Below, piece by piece: positions 9,301 through 14,460 of a stretch of DNA of 18,891 nucleotides (positions are counted from its first letter, which is position 1; every line of letters begins with the position of its first letter). The notes under the pieces were generated by a model, which ran no database searches, was not told where the DNA came from, and worked only from the letters and a program-made list of their open reading frames with translations. This DNA is from SIAJ01 sp036266155 (GTDB lineage Bacteria > Planctomycetota > Planctomycetia > Gemmatales > Gemmataceae), in the NCBI GenBank assembly GCA_036266155.1, contig DATANR010000161.1, forward strand, positions 1 through 18,891. Reading direction: 5' to 3'. A program made the position numbers and the translations under genes.

Positions 9301-10012
9301 AAAAGCCCAGCAGATCTTTGCCAAGTTGTTCCAAGACTACCCGCAAGATCGTGACATTATGTTGCTGGCGGCCCAGTCGTTCTTGTGGGCCAAGGACTAC
9401 ACCAACGCTCTCCGCCAGTTTACCGTGGTGGTGTCGATGCGGCCCGATCCAAAGGATGCGCGGTACAAGGACGATCCGCTGGCGAATCCGGAGATCTGGC
9501 GTGGCTTCATTGACGCAGCCGCCGGCTCGGCGGGTGAATCGCTTCGCGACTTCCCGCGCCGGAGCATTGGTCCGCTGTTCAACCCAGTCCAGCGCGAAGC
9601 GATCTTCCGGGCGTACACGTTCCTAAATGCGGTCAAGGACAAGATGCTCGCTGATAACAAGGCCGAGATGGACAAGCTCATGACGCCCGGCAACGAAAAG
9701 GCCCCGAATTTCGAGGGCCGTAAGCGAGCCTTAGTGGTCAAAGGCGAGGCGAAGATGAAGGGCCTGGCCAGCTCGATGGGTCGACTTGGATTGTTGCTCG
9801 GGCTCATGGGCGACCGAGACAAGAGCACAGGCGCCTTTGGCGCGGCCCTGACGATCGACAAGACGAACCGCGACGTCTGGCTGCAGTACGCTCAGACGCT
9901 GACGGCGCTCGGTGAAGACCAGCGGGCCAAGCAAGTGTTTGACTGGTTGATCGCGAACCCGGCGACCAAGGGCCCCGCTCCGACGCCGGGAACGAATGGG
10001 GCGAATCAGTAA
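3347..10012 (+). CDS. Cellulose synthase (BcsA-type) fused to two PilZ-like domains and a long TPR region
   Basis: A 2221-residue inner-membrane processive glycosyltransferase, predicted to polymerise UDP-sugar (probably UDP-glucose to β-1,4-glucan) and export the chain. Two membrane helices (about 9-28 and 38-62) precede a GT2 domain with DDG 114-116, DAD 162-164, TED 257-259 and QRLRW 295-299. More helices follow (about 324-353, 362-382, 440-464, 504-524), with the BcsA gating-loop motif FHVTPK at 419-424. PilZ domain 1 has R531xxxR535 and D560-L-N-D-T-G565 (Asn for the usual Ser). A second PilZ-like domain has R672xxxR676 and D697-L-S-R-N-A702. A helix at about 787-810 leads to about 1400 residues of TPR-like helix pairs, presumably outside the membrane. 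The ATG at 3347 starts just before the first helix; a GTG at 3236 is the alternative. bcsB, bcsC and bcsZ are not adjacent. Bacterial BcsA is usually 700-900 residues, so the TPR extension is exceptional. Another β-glucan product is possible. Confidence 0.88.
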   Translation: MVPSAFTRKFLIVLTVVICVLYLIFRVGVTLNTSGPYAMTISILLYAAEVWGILNLFLFFIQVWEVREPPAEPVLEGRSVDIFIPTFNEDPTLLRATIEACVRMDYPHKTYVLDDGRRPDVESLARELGVEYIARPDNRHFKAGNLNYAFERTDGEFVVVLDADHVPEPHFITRLIGYFRDDRLGYVQTPHAFYNFDSFQARLDHKNRRYWEEGHLFYYVIQPGRNKWNCPIFAGSAAMFRRAAIRDVGLMATETITEDLHTGLRMNAKGWKSISISERLVAGQAAPDITTFHAQRLRWGTGNLSIMKYDNPLTTGGLTLAQRLCYMGSIVHWASGPFKLIIYLTPIAMLFSGIPPVKEFTWELLIYTLVYLVVSLTTLKIVSNGYGSIINSELFAMVNFWTQIKSVFRALFGMGSRHFHVTPKGAAAVEQRKQKSVWPYIRPQTYLIILSVLALFWGWGRLVFDGAMLLQNYPALEKWPVLPWLLRHSPSVGFGISDDYFKPVVPTIWVLLHFWLAYKVTQRAFWPADRRLTTRHVVHVPIEYDTATATGSPRYGVTVDLNDTGMAFVAYERFSPGDVLRLVVRGAGEVVKCKGEIRTVADLTQGQTADGFRYGVQFQNLTPPQVDALNRICLHYGVPRMYKSFDGKRGGLLGAFQKRMERGMAQRRSSFRNPYRLPIVINSGVTEDTAQFGATEDLSRNAVASLLDHDLPKNTPVGYLMATPLGEVRGTARVIRTTPEIYGGRTYHRTVMEFGEFEGQGRTTLQSLVNPHEAGPLKEALKPDRKPILVHMAGATLVAILIAVPLLLLQGGIFKYYHRDDHILRDIGAKDLASVTPEDTDQVNRIYDDTMAPGKSPTSDRLVLLMKALKVYDRREQQLNVAERLAGLNKHDLTLQQTLIYAQAHAMQFGDAERTYENLGKQDGFKRFTDEQKWQYFLSGARVAEGRATTAADLGEAIKRYGDLFKDEVNRDRVAESEKPNGVPLRREYAGVLLKAGAANSKYYDEAKIVLQTAKPDDIEARKMLIAAYLLKGRAVAATGDEAQKGEEAREYQKAQDVADQLSNYASSKGNRELELMSQRMSADIQMARRQWEGARTIVQKLVDDQGGGNIAKVDTDLIRRLAHIQLALGDYPGAMTAFESLLENPRLKQDERTEVMKGFLDSAANERVNLADRERLTALSIAALEPSPLDSEPIYLARLGWVLQRVRQTDESRQVLEKAVSRAPNSTPIKEQLANILIQSGDMEHAAQVLQGVNAFKARRALAGMYMLRGDLPAAENELRKLIKENPVGYKAEDGVIVKPEDFYEVELMLGNVLDRLAVRLGNDRPDAFAIAIEYYKTLDKKYPNDPKIPAILGNVYLWAGERAVNQPEKDEAYTNALKQFQRMIAGKNFLPDPTGKMLWGRGKVETGFIDAAASAPVLDATQVTIAREMAARRLTGDSPEPVSSARLAWVLLKTKDPENRADGLALVRKAAAGNLKPDERRELAGVLAAAKEFKAAGDLLVPVRKSVEDSILIANLYAGARQWELAEQELNKIRQDATATPEIKTKATRELAKVLAWGGKHTESLALIGEIVKQNSEDLEMRILQADVNVWAKNLDQALALYLPLIKDKPDNIDVQVGFANAAAKSKAPITDDALAQLLRLADIASRTETTNALLVARVAEAYATRLNDPARAKQLAQKAAKLDPKDPIVRREVAFVLAHPKIALYKEADVLFTGMELVGDERKQYVFIASQAENYDAARRQARLYLAEQLPGSLKEREARRLLADVLTWKGDYEEALALYERLAEEAPKDRDLKIEIAQVYRYWQNYPMALAKFADLVGEDRESKALAIGLIDAASSAGNPRIQQQKPLLMSIYDKHAATLDDPRALSRLAWVMYLLDEPGKAQPLLTRVMASNPTQPDVRKEVAGVLAALDRRAEAIQMLTAPEVLPSLDITELLNLADLLTAENQLDRAEEELAKVVTDKSDRRSRIRYGSILLWNGKYAKAQQIFAKLFQDYPQDRDIMLLAAQSFLWAKDYTNALRQFTVVVSMRPDPKDARYKDDPLANPEIWRGFIDAAAGSAGESLRDFPRRSIGPLFNPVQREAIFRAYTFLNAVKDKMLADNKAEMDKLMTPGNEKAPNFEGRKRALVVKGEAKMKGLASSMGRLGLLLGLMGDRDKSTGAFGAALTIDKTNRDVWLQYAQTLTALGEDQRAKQVFDWLIANPATKGPAPTPGTNGANQ

Positions 10013-10035
10013 CGCAAGGCTTTAGATTGAGATGA

Positions 10036-10075
10036 AGCGAGCGGAGCACCAGTCGGTGCTCCGCTCGTTGCTTTT
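10036..10075 (+). terminator. Strong rho-independent terminator of the synthase gene
   Basis: Fifteen-bp stem with one G·T pair (10036-10050 with 10055-10069) and loop AGTC, followed by GCTTTT. It lies 24 nt past the synthase stop and overlaps the end of convergent aroC. Its 5' arm shares GCGAGCGGAGC with the 32-nt repeat family and has the same 15-nt arm plus 4-nt loop layout. Confidence 0.75.
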
Positions 10076-11165
10076 ACGCGACTTCAATTCTGCTCGACTT
10101 GTGTCTAAGCCAGTGATCGACCAGGACCAGTGCCACCATCGCCTCGCCCATCGGGACGAAGCGCGGCAAGAGGCATGGATCGTGACGGCCCTTGGTGACA
10201 ATCTCGGTCGGCTCGCCGTCTTTCGTCACAGTCGCTTGAGGGCGCGGCAAGCTGCTCGTCGGCTTGACTGCGACGCGGCAAACCACCGGCATGCCGCTGG
10301 AGATGCCACCGAGCATGCCGCCGTGACGATTGCTGTCCGTCGCGATGCGGCCCTCGCGAGCGAGAAAGGCGTCGTTGTTCTGGCTGCCACGCAACCGCGC
10401 GACGGCGAAGCCGTTGCCATATTCAAAAGCCATCACCGCTGGCAGCGACAAGAGTGCCTTGGCTAGGTCCGCTTTCAACTTGTCGAAGACCGGTTCGCCG
10501 AGTCCGGGCGGAACGCCGACGGCAACCAACTCGCAGATTCCGCCGATTGAGTCGCGATCCTTGCGCACTTCCTCGATCTGTGCGATCATCTTCACGGCGG
10601 CAGTCGCGTCGGGGCAGCGCACCGGGGTCGCCTCAACCTCTTCCAAAGTGACGGCAGTTGGGTCTGGCACCTCGGCAACGACGTCGCCGATCTGCTGGAC
10701 GTAGCCAATGATCCGCATGCCGGCGATTGCCAATAGCTTCTTGGCGATCGCGCCTGCCGCGACCCGACAAACCGTCTCGCGCGCGCTCGATCGGCCGCCA
10801 CCGCGGTAGTCGCGAAAGCCGAACTTGGAATCAAACGTGTAATCCGCATGACCGGGGCGATACTTGTCCTTGATGTCGCCGTAGTCGCCACTGCGTTGAT
10901 CGGCGTTGCGGAACAGGATGCCGATCGGCGTGCCGTCCGTTTTGCCTTCGAAGACGCCAGACCAGATCTCGGGCAAATCGGGCTCATCACGCTGGGTGAC
11001 GATCTTGGATTGGCCCGGCCGGCGACGCCGCAAATCGGGCAGCAAATCGTCGACCGACAGCGGCAATCCTGCCGGACACCCGTCGACGATGCAGAGGTAA
11101 CCTGGGCCATGACTGACACCCGCCGTGCTGACGCGGAATCGTTCGCCGAAGGTATTTGCTGGCAT
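10074..11165 (-). CDS. aroC: Chorismate synthase
   Basis: Converts 5-enolpyruvylshikimate-3-phosphate to chorismate with loss of phosphate, using reduced FMN; last common step of aromatic amino acid synthesis, in the cytosol. The 363-residue protein aligns along its length with known AroC: NTFGERFRVST at the start, CIVDGCPAGLPL, RRRPGQS, TQRDEPD, SGVFEGKTDGTPIG, RPGHADYT with the active-site His106, and GGGRSSARET at 123-131. The usual GESHG motif reads GVSHG here (Val17 for Glu), while His19 is kept. The ATG at 11165 matches the family N-terminus (MxxNTFG). No ribosome binding site precedes it. Instead a perfect TATAAT ends 6 nt upstream, suggesting a leaderless transcript. It stands alone, convergent with the synthase fusion and divergent from the secreted protein gene. 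Confidence 0.95.
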   Translation of the reverse strand: MPANTFGERFRVSTAGVSHGPGYLCIVDGCPAGLPLSVDDLLPDLRRRRPGQSKIVTQRDEPDLPEIWSGVFEGKTDGTPIGILFRNADQRSGDYGDIKDKYRPGHADYTFDSKFGFRDYRGGGRSSARETVCRVAAGAIAKKLLAIAGMRIIGYVQQIGDVVAEVPDPTAVTLEEVEATPVRCPDATAAVKMIAQIEEVRKDRDSIGGICELVAVGVPPGLGEPVFDKLKADLAKALLSLPAVMAFEYGNGFAVARLRGSQNNDAFLAREGRIATDSNRHGGMLGGISSGMPVVCRVAVKPTSSLPRPQATVTKDGEPTEIVTKGRHDPCLLPRFVPMGEAMVALVLVDHWLRHKSSRIEVA

Positions 11166-11171
11166 AATCGG

Positions 11172-11177
11172 ATTATA
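11172..11177 (-). promoter_or_regulatory. Perfect -10 box positioned for a leaderless aroC mRNA
   Basis: On the minus strand TATAAT is followed by six bases (CCGATT) and then the aroC ATG, which puts the expected transcription start on the A of ATG. No clear -35 is seen at 16-18 bp. Absence of a Shine-Dalgarno sequence fits the idea. Confidence 0.4.
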
Positions 11178-11290
11178 AGGCCTGCGCCTCAGTCCGCGCG
11201 CCCATGTGAGGCCGGGACGCTGTTGCGGGCCGGTCGCCGGTCGGCTAGCAATATAGAGTTCCCCATTCCGGTCTCGATCGGGAGACGACG

Positions 11291-11866
11291 ATGCGTCCCC
11301 TTCTTTCTCTGGCTGCCGGTTTGCTGCTGACGGCGATTGCCGCAGGCCAGGACGTGGCCCCGCGCTTCGAGATTCTGCACAACCCTGACCTGTATTTGCA
11401 AGAGACGCCGCAGCAGACGTTGGCGTCGGTCATCATCGCCGTCGGCCGCGAGCGTTACGACTACCTTGCTGCCCACCTGCTCGACCCAGCCATGATCGAT
11501 GCGCGCCTGGCGACCAACCAGGCTTATTTTGAACGGGTCTCCGGCGAACAAATTGTCAGTACTGCAGCCGGCGCCGCACTGCGACCGGCCGACCTGGAAA
11601 TTCGCGTCCGTGAAGTCGCCACGCGCGCCAACTTTCAGAACCTGACCGCGCAGATCGGCCGCAAGATGGTCGACGAGCCGGACAACTTCCGCGACCTCAA
11701 GCGCTTTGCCCGCGAGGGCCAATTTCAAGTGGCTGGCGAAACCGCAACCGTAACAATCAAGGACGTGAAAGATAAAGCGCTCTATTTCAAAAAGGTCGGA
11801 AATCGGTGGTTCATGGACAACCGCAAGGAGGACGCGGCCCCGTCGCCGCCGCCCATGAAGGAGTAA
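11291..11866 (+). CDS. Secreted protein of unknown function
   Basis: A 191-residue protein that I do not recognise. The N-terminus MRPLLSLAAGLLLTAIAAGQ is a classical Sec signal peptide, with cleavage expected near AAGQ, so it probably acts in the periplasm or outside. The mature part is a mix of charged helices and short strands (residues about 25-175), with no Cys and no known metal or catalytic motif. It ends in a proline-rich, charged tail (DAAPSPPPMKE). GGAG lies 6 nt before the ATG. The threonine aldolase gene begins immediately after its stop, so the two are probably cotranscribed and translationally coupled. The ATATAGAG stretch about 35 nt upstream could hold a -10 element, without a clear -35. 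Confidence 0.8.
   Translation: MRPLLSLAAGLLLTAIAAGQDVAPRFEILHNPDLYLQETPQQTLASVIIAVGRERYDYLAAHLLDPAMIDARLATNQAYFERVSGEQIVSTAAGAALRPADLEIRVREVATRANFQNLTAQIGRKMVDEPDNFRDLKRFAREGQFQVAGETATVTIKDVKDKALYFKKVGNRWFMDNRKEDAAPSPPPMKE
11858..11863 (+). promoter_or_regulatory. Shine-Dalgarno at the gene junction before the threonine aldolase
   Basis: AAGGAG overlaps the last codons of the secreted protein gene. It is 3 nt from the GTG at 11867 and 9 nt from an in-frame TTG at 11873. Either start is possible, and they differ by two residues. The arrangement favours translational coupling. Confidence 0.5.
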
Positions 11867-12931
11867 GTGCCGTTGGGTCGCACCTCGATTGACCTCCGTA
11901 GCGATACCGTGACCCGACCGACGCCCGGCATGCGTGCCGCCATGGCGGCTGCCGAAGTCGGCGATGACGTGTTCGACGAAGATCCCACCATCCATCGGCT
12001 GCAGGATCGCGTCGCCGAACTATTGGGCATGGAGGCTGCCCTCTTCGTTCCAACCGGGACGATGGCCAATCAGATCGCCATCCGCGTCCACACGCAGCCC
12101 GGTGACGAACTCATTTGCGAAACGACGTCTCACGTTTATGTTTGGGAAGCCGGCGCGCCCGCAGCGTTGAGCGGTGTAACTACGCGAACCGTTGATGGAC
12201 AGTATGGCGTGCTCGACGTCGATCAGCTTCGCGGACTGATTCGACCGGCCAGTGAACACTATGTTCACTCGCGGTTGGTCGTCCTTGAAAATACGCACAA
12301 CCGCGGCGGGGGATGTGTTTACCCACAGGACAAGGTCGGCGAAATCTCGAAGTGGGCCCGAGCGAACAACCTGGCAATGCACTTGGACGGCGCGCGTTTG
12401 TGGAATGCCCATGTCGCGACTCGGACGCCGCTGGCGGAGTTGAGCCAGCCGTTTGACAGCGTGTCCGTGTGCTTTAGCAAGGGACTCGGCGCACCGATCG
12501 GTTCGGCGTTCGTTGGGACACGTGAATTCGTCGCCAAGGCACGCCGCGTCCGCAAGTTGTATGGCGGCGCGTGGCGGCAAGCAGGCGTCCTGGCGGCGGC
12601 CGCGCTGTACGCGCTCGACCACCACTTGCCCAAGCTGGCTGACGACCATCGCCATGCGAGCATCCTTGCCGATACAATTGCCGACACGCCGGGACTGCGG
12701 CTCGATCCGCCCAGCGTCGAGACAAACTTGGTTTGGTTTGAAGTCGATCCGGCTTTGACAACAGCTCCCGCACTGGCTGCCGAGTTGAAAGAGAAAGGAG
12801 TCCTCGTTCATCCTGCCGGGCCAACGACCCTCCGCGCTTGTACCCACCTGGACGTCTCCTCGTCCGAAATTGAATTCGCGGCCAAAACCCTGCGTCAGGT
12901 TTGTCAGAGGTTCACGCCGCGCGCCTATTAA
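11867..12931 (+). CDS. ltaE: Low-specificity L-threonine aldolase
   Basis: PLP enzyme of fold type I that cleaves L-threonine or allo-threonine to glycine and acetaldehyde in the cytosol. At 354 residues it is slightly longer than the E. coli enzyme (333). Family marks: IDLRSDTVTRPTPGM at 8-22, VGDDVFDEDP at 31-40, PTGTMANQIA at 62-71, TSHVYVWE at 87-94 with the ring-stacking His89, MHLDGARLWN at 171-180 with the PLP-ring Asp174 and Arg177, and SKGLGAPIGS at 204-213 with Schiff-base Lys205. Start is GTG directly after the preceding stop codon (or TTG two codons later). It forms a probable two-gene unit with the secreted protein gene, although no functional link is evident. Confidence 0.92.
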   Translation: MPLGRTSIDLRSDTVTRPTPGMRAAMAAAEVGDDVFDEDPTIHRLQDRVAELLGMEAALFVPTGTMANQIAIRVHTQPGDELICETTSHVYVWEAGAPAALSGVTTRTVDGQYGVLDVDQLRGLIRPASEHYVHSRLVVLENTHNRGGGCVYPQDKVGEISKWARANNLAMHLDGARLWNAHVATRTPLAELSQPFDSVSVCFSKGLGAPIGSAFVGTREFVAKARRVRKLYGGAWRQAGVLAAAALYALDHHLPKLADDHRHASILADTIADTPGLRLDPPSVETNLVWFEVDPALTTAPALAAELKEKGVLVHPAGPTTLRACTHLDVSSSEIEFAAKTLRQVCQRFTPRAY

Positions 12932-12995
12932 TAGGCTTGTCTCTGCATCGGTATTGCCTGTTGGTTGCCCTCCCGATCGCCTGTCTCCCATGTTT

Positions 12996-13001
12996 AGGAG
13001 G
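12996..13001 (+). promoter_or_regulatory. Shine-Dalgarno that fixes a TTG start
   Basis: AGGAGG sits 5 nt before the TTG at 13007, whose frame gives the conserved regulator from its first residues. The ATG at 12990 is in another frame and leads to no recognisable protein. Confidence 0.7.
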
Positions 13002-13006
13002 AAGTC

Positions 13007-13327
13007 TTGGCGGAAAAGTCATACGACCGAGGTGAAAAATCCTCGTGGACGTTCCTGAGCAATCACGCACACGTCCTGATTTGCATTGCCGGCGAACCGG
13101 AAATTCGCATGCGCGACGTGGCCCTGCGCATCGGGATTACCGAACGAGCAGTGCAGCGTATTGTCGCCGAGTTGGAAGACGGTGGTTACTTGACGATCAC
13201 GCGTGAAGGCCGCCGCAATCGTTATGAAGTCCACAGCGACCTGCCCATGCGTCATGCGATCGAAGGCCATCGGATGGTTTCCCACCTGATCGATTTCGGC
13301 CTCGGCGGCAGACCGAAGCGGAAGTAA
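13007..13327 (+). CDS. Small winged helix-turn-helix transcriptional regulator (MarR-like)
   Basis: A 106-residue DNA-binding protein. WTFLSNHAHVLICIAGEPE forms the first helix pair. RMRDVALRIGITERAVQRIVAELEDGGYL is a clear helix-turn-helix whose recognition helix is TERAVQRIVAELE (about residues 45-57). TITREGRRNRYEV is the β-wing (about 62-74). It is a single winged-helix domain with no ligand-binding module, so effector and targets are unknown. It starts with TTG behind a perfect AGGAGG and ends in the basic tail GGRPKRK. It lies 75 bp after ltaE on the same strand and is closed by a strong terminator. Confidence 0.82.
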   Translation: MAEKSYDRGEKSSWTFLSNHAHVLICIAGEPEIRMRDVALRIGITERAVQRIVAELEDGGYLTITREGRRNRYEVHSDLPMRHAIEGHRMVSHLIDFGLGGRPKRK

Positions 13328-13339
13328 CGTATCCGATAT

Positions 13340-13401
13340 CGCCCGCGGTCATCTTGAGAGCGACCGGCCCATCGGTCCGCTCTGGCGCCGCGGGCGTTTT
13401 T
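13340..13401 (+). terminator. Rho-independent terminator after the winged-helix gene
   Basis: A perfect 9-bp base stem (CGCCCGCGG/CCGCGGGCG, 13340-13348 with 13388-13396) is followed by TTTTT. An inner imperfect hairpin (AGAGCG.../...CGCTCT) lies in the loop. It separates the regulator from rsmH, so rsmH should have its own promoter in 13402-13464, where I see no clear consensus. Confidence 0.75.
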
Positions 13402-13464
13402 CGTGAATGACTGAGTACGGATCGGTCGCGGGAGCGGACGACCTCCGTCCGGGAGGAACCGCAC

Positions 13465-14424
13465 ATGCATCGTCATCGGGGCCGCCGGAGCACGCCGGCT
13501 GGGGCCCATCGGCCCGTCATGCTCGCGGAAGTTCTCGCGGCGCTCGACCCACGTGCTGGCGAGATCGCCTTCGATTGCACGCTTGGCTTTGCCGGCCACG
13601 CCGTTGAGTTGCTTCAACGTGTCGGTCCGACCGGTCAATTGATTGCACTGGATCTCGATGCGGCCAACTTGCCGCCGGCCAGCGAGAAGCTCACGGTGGT
13701 TGGGCCAAATTTCTATCTGCATCACGCCAACTTTGCCGGCTTCCCGACGGCGCTTTCTGCCGCAGGCGTTGAAGGCTGCGACTGCTTGTTAGCCGATCTC
13801 GGCATGTCGAGCATGCAAGTCGACGACGCGGACCGTGGCTTCGCATTCAGCCGCGACGGACCGCTGGACATGCGTATGGACACGTCGCGTGGCCGAACCG
13901 CCGCCGAGTTGCTCAACACTTTGCCGGCAACGGAACTCGCCGCCGCATTTCACGAACTTGGCGATGAGCCCGAGGCCGAGAAAATCGCGGCGGCCATTGT
14001 TCAGCGCCGGGCGACGAGGCCTCTGGAGCGTACACGCGAGTTAATGGAGTTGGTACTCGAAGCGGCGCCGGTGCGCGTGAATCCGCATCCGATGAAAGGC
14101 GAGCCAACGCCGCGACAGCAGCAGATTCGGCCGACGGCTCGTGTGTTTCAGGCTTTGCGCATCCTGGTCAATCGGGAACTGGCCAATCTGCAGGAACTGC
14201 TTCGTGTGTTGCCGTGGTGTTTGAAGCCTGGAGGGCGGGCGGCGATCATTAGCTTCCACAGCGGCGAAGATCGGCTGGTGAAGGCGGCGTTCAAGGACGG
14301 CCAGAGAACCGGTCTCTACGGGCGGATCAGCGAGGAACCCATCCGCCCGTCGTTTGGCGAGCGGATGGATAACCCGCGCTCGCGCTCGGCCAAGTTGCGT
14401 TGGGCGATTCGAAGCAATGGGTGA
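13465..14424 (+). CDS. rsmH: 16S rRNA (cytosine1402-N4)-methyltransferase
   Basis: SAM-dependent methyltransferase (MraW/RsmH) that modifies C1402 in the ribosomal P site. It has 319 residues, near the usual 310-315. Motifs in order: HRPVML at 15-20, DCTLGFAGHA at 37-46 (SAM loop, normally GxGGHS-like), ALDLDAANL at 61-69, LADLGMSSMQVD at 109-120, GPLDMRMD at 132-139, RPTARVFQALRILVNREL at 222-239, SFHSGEDRLVK at 263-273 (Gly where Leu is usual) and NPRSRSAKLR at 303-312. GGGAGG lies 8 nt before the ATG at 13465. In most bacteria rsmH opens the dcw division/cell-wall cluster after mraZ and before ftsL. Here none of these follow; the next gene is a convergent superoxide dismutase. This fits planctomycetes, which lack FtsZ. 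Confidence 0.95.
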   Translation: MHRHRGRRSTPAGAHRPVMLAEVLAALDPRAGEIAFDCTLGFAGHAVELLQRVGPTGQLIALDLDAANLPPASEKLTVVGPNFYLHHANFAGFPTALSAAGVEGCDCLLADLGMSSMQVDDADRGFAFSRDGPLDMRMDTSRGRTAAELLNTLPATELAAAFHELGDEPEAEKIAAAIVQRRATRPLERTRELMELVLEAAPVRVNPHPMKGEPTPRQQQIRPTARVFQALRILVNRELANLQELLRVLPWCLKPGGRAAIISFHSGEDRLVKAAFKDGQRTGLYGRISEEPIRPSFGERMDNPRSRSAKLRWAIRSNG

Positions 14425-14448
14425 TGAAGGGCTTTTCATTCATCACCC
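14419..14448. terminator. Hairpin between convergent rsmH and superoxide dismutase genes
   Basis: Perfect 10-bp stem (GGGTGATGAA/TTCATCACCC) with a 10-nt loop, overlapping the rsmH stop codon and 12 nt from the dismutase stop. No T-run follows on either strand. It could act as a bidirectional transcript-end structure. Confidence 0.4.
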
Positions 14449-14460
14449 GTCACTCATCGA

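Noticed and set aside
11223..11257. TTGCGG ... TATAGA as a promoter for the secreted protein gene
   Set aside because: The spacer is 23 bp; only the -10-like part is plausible.
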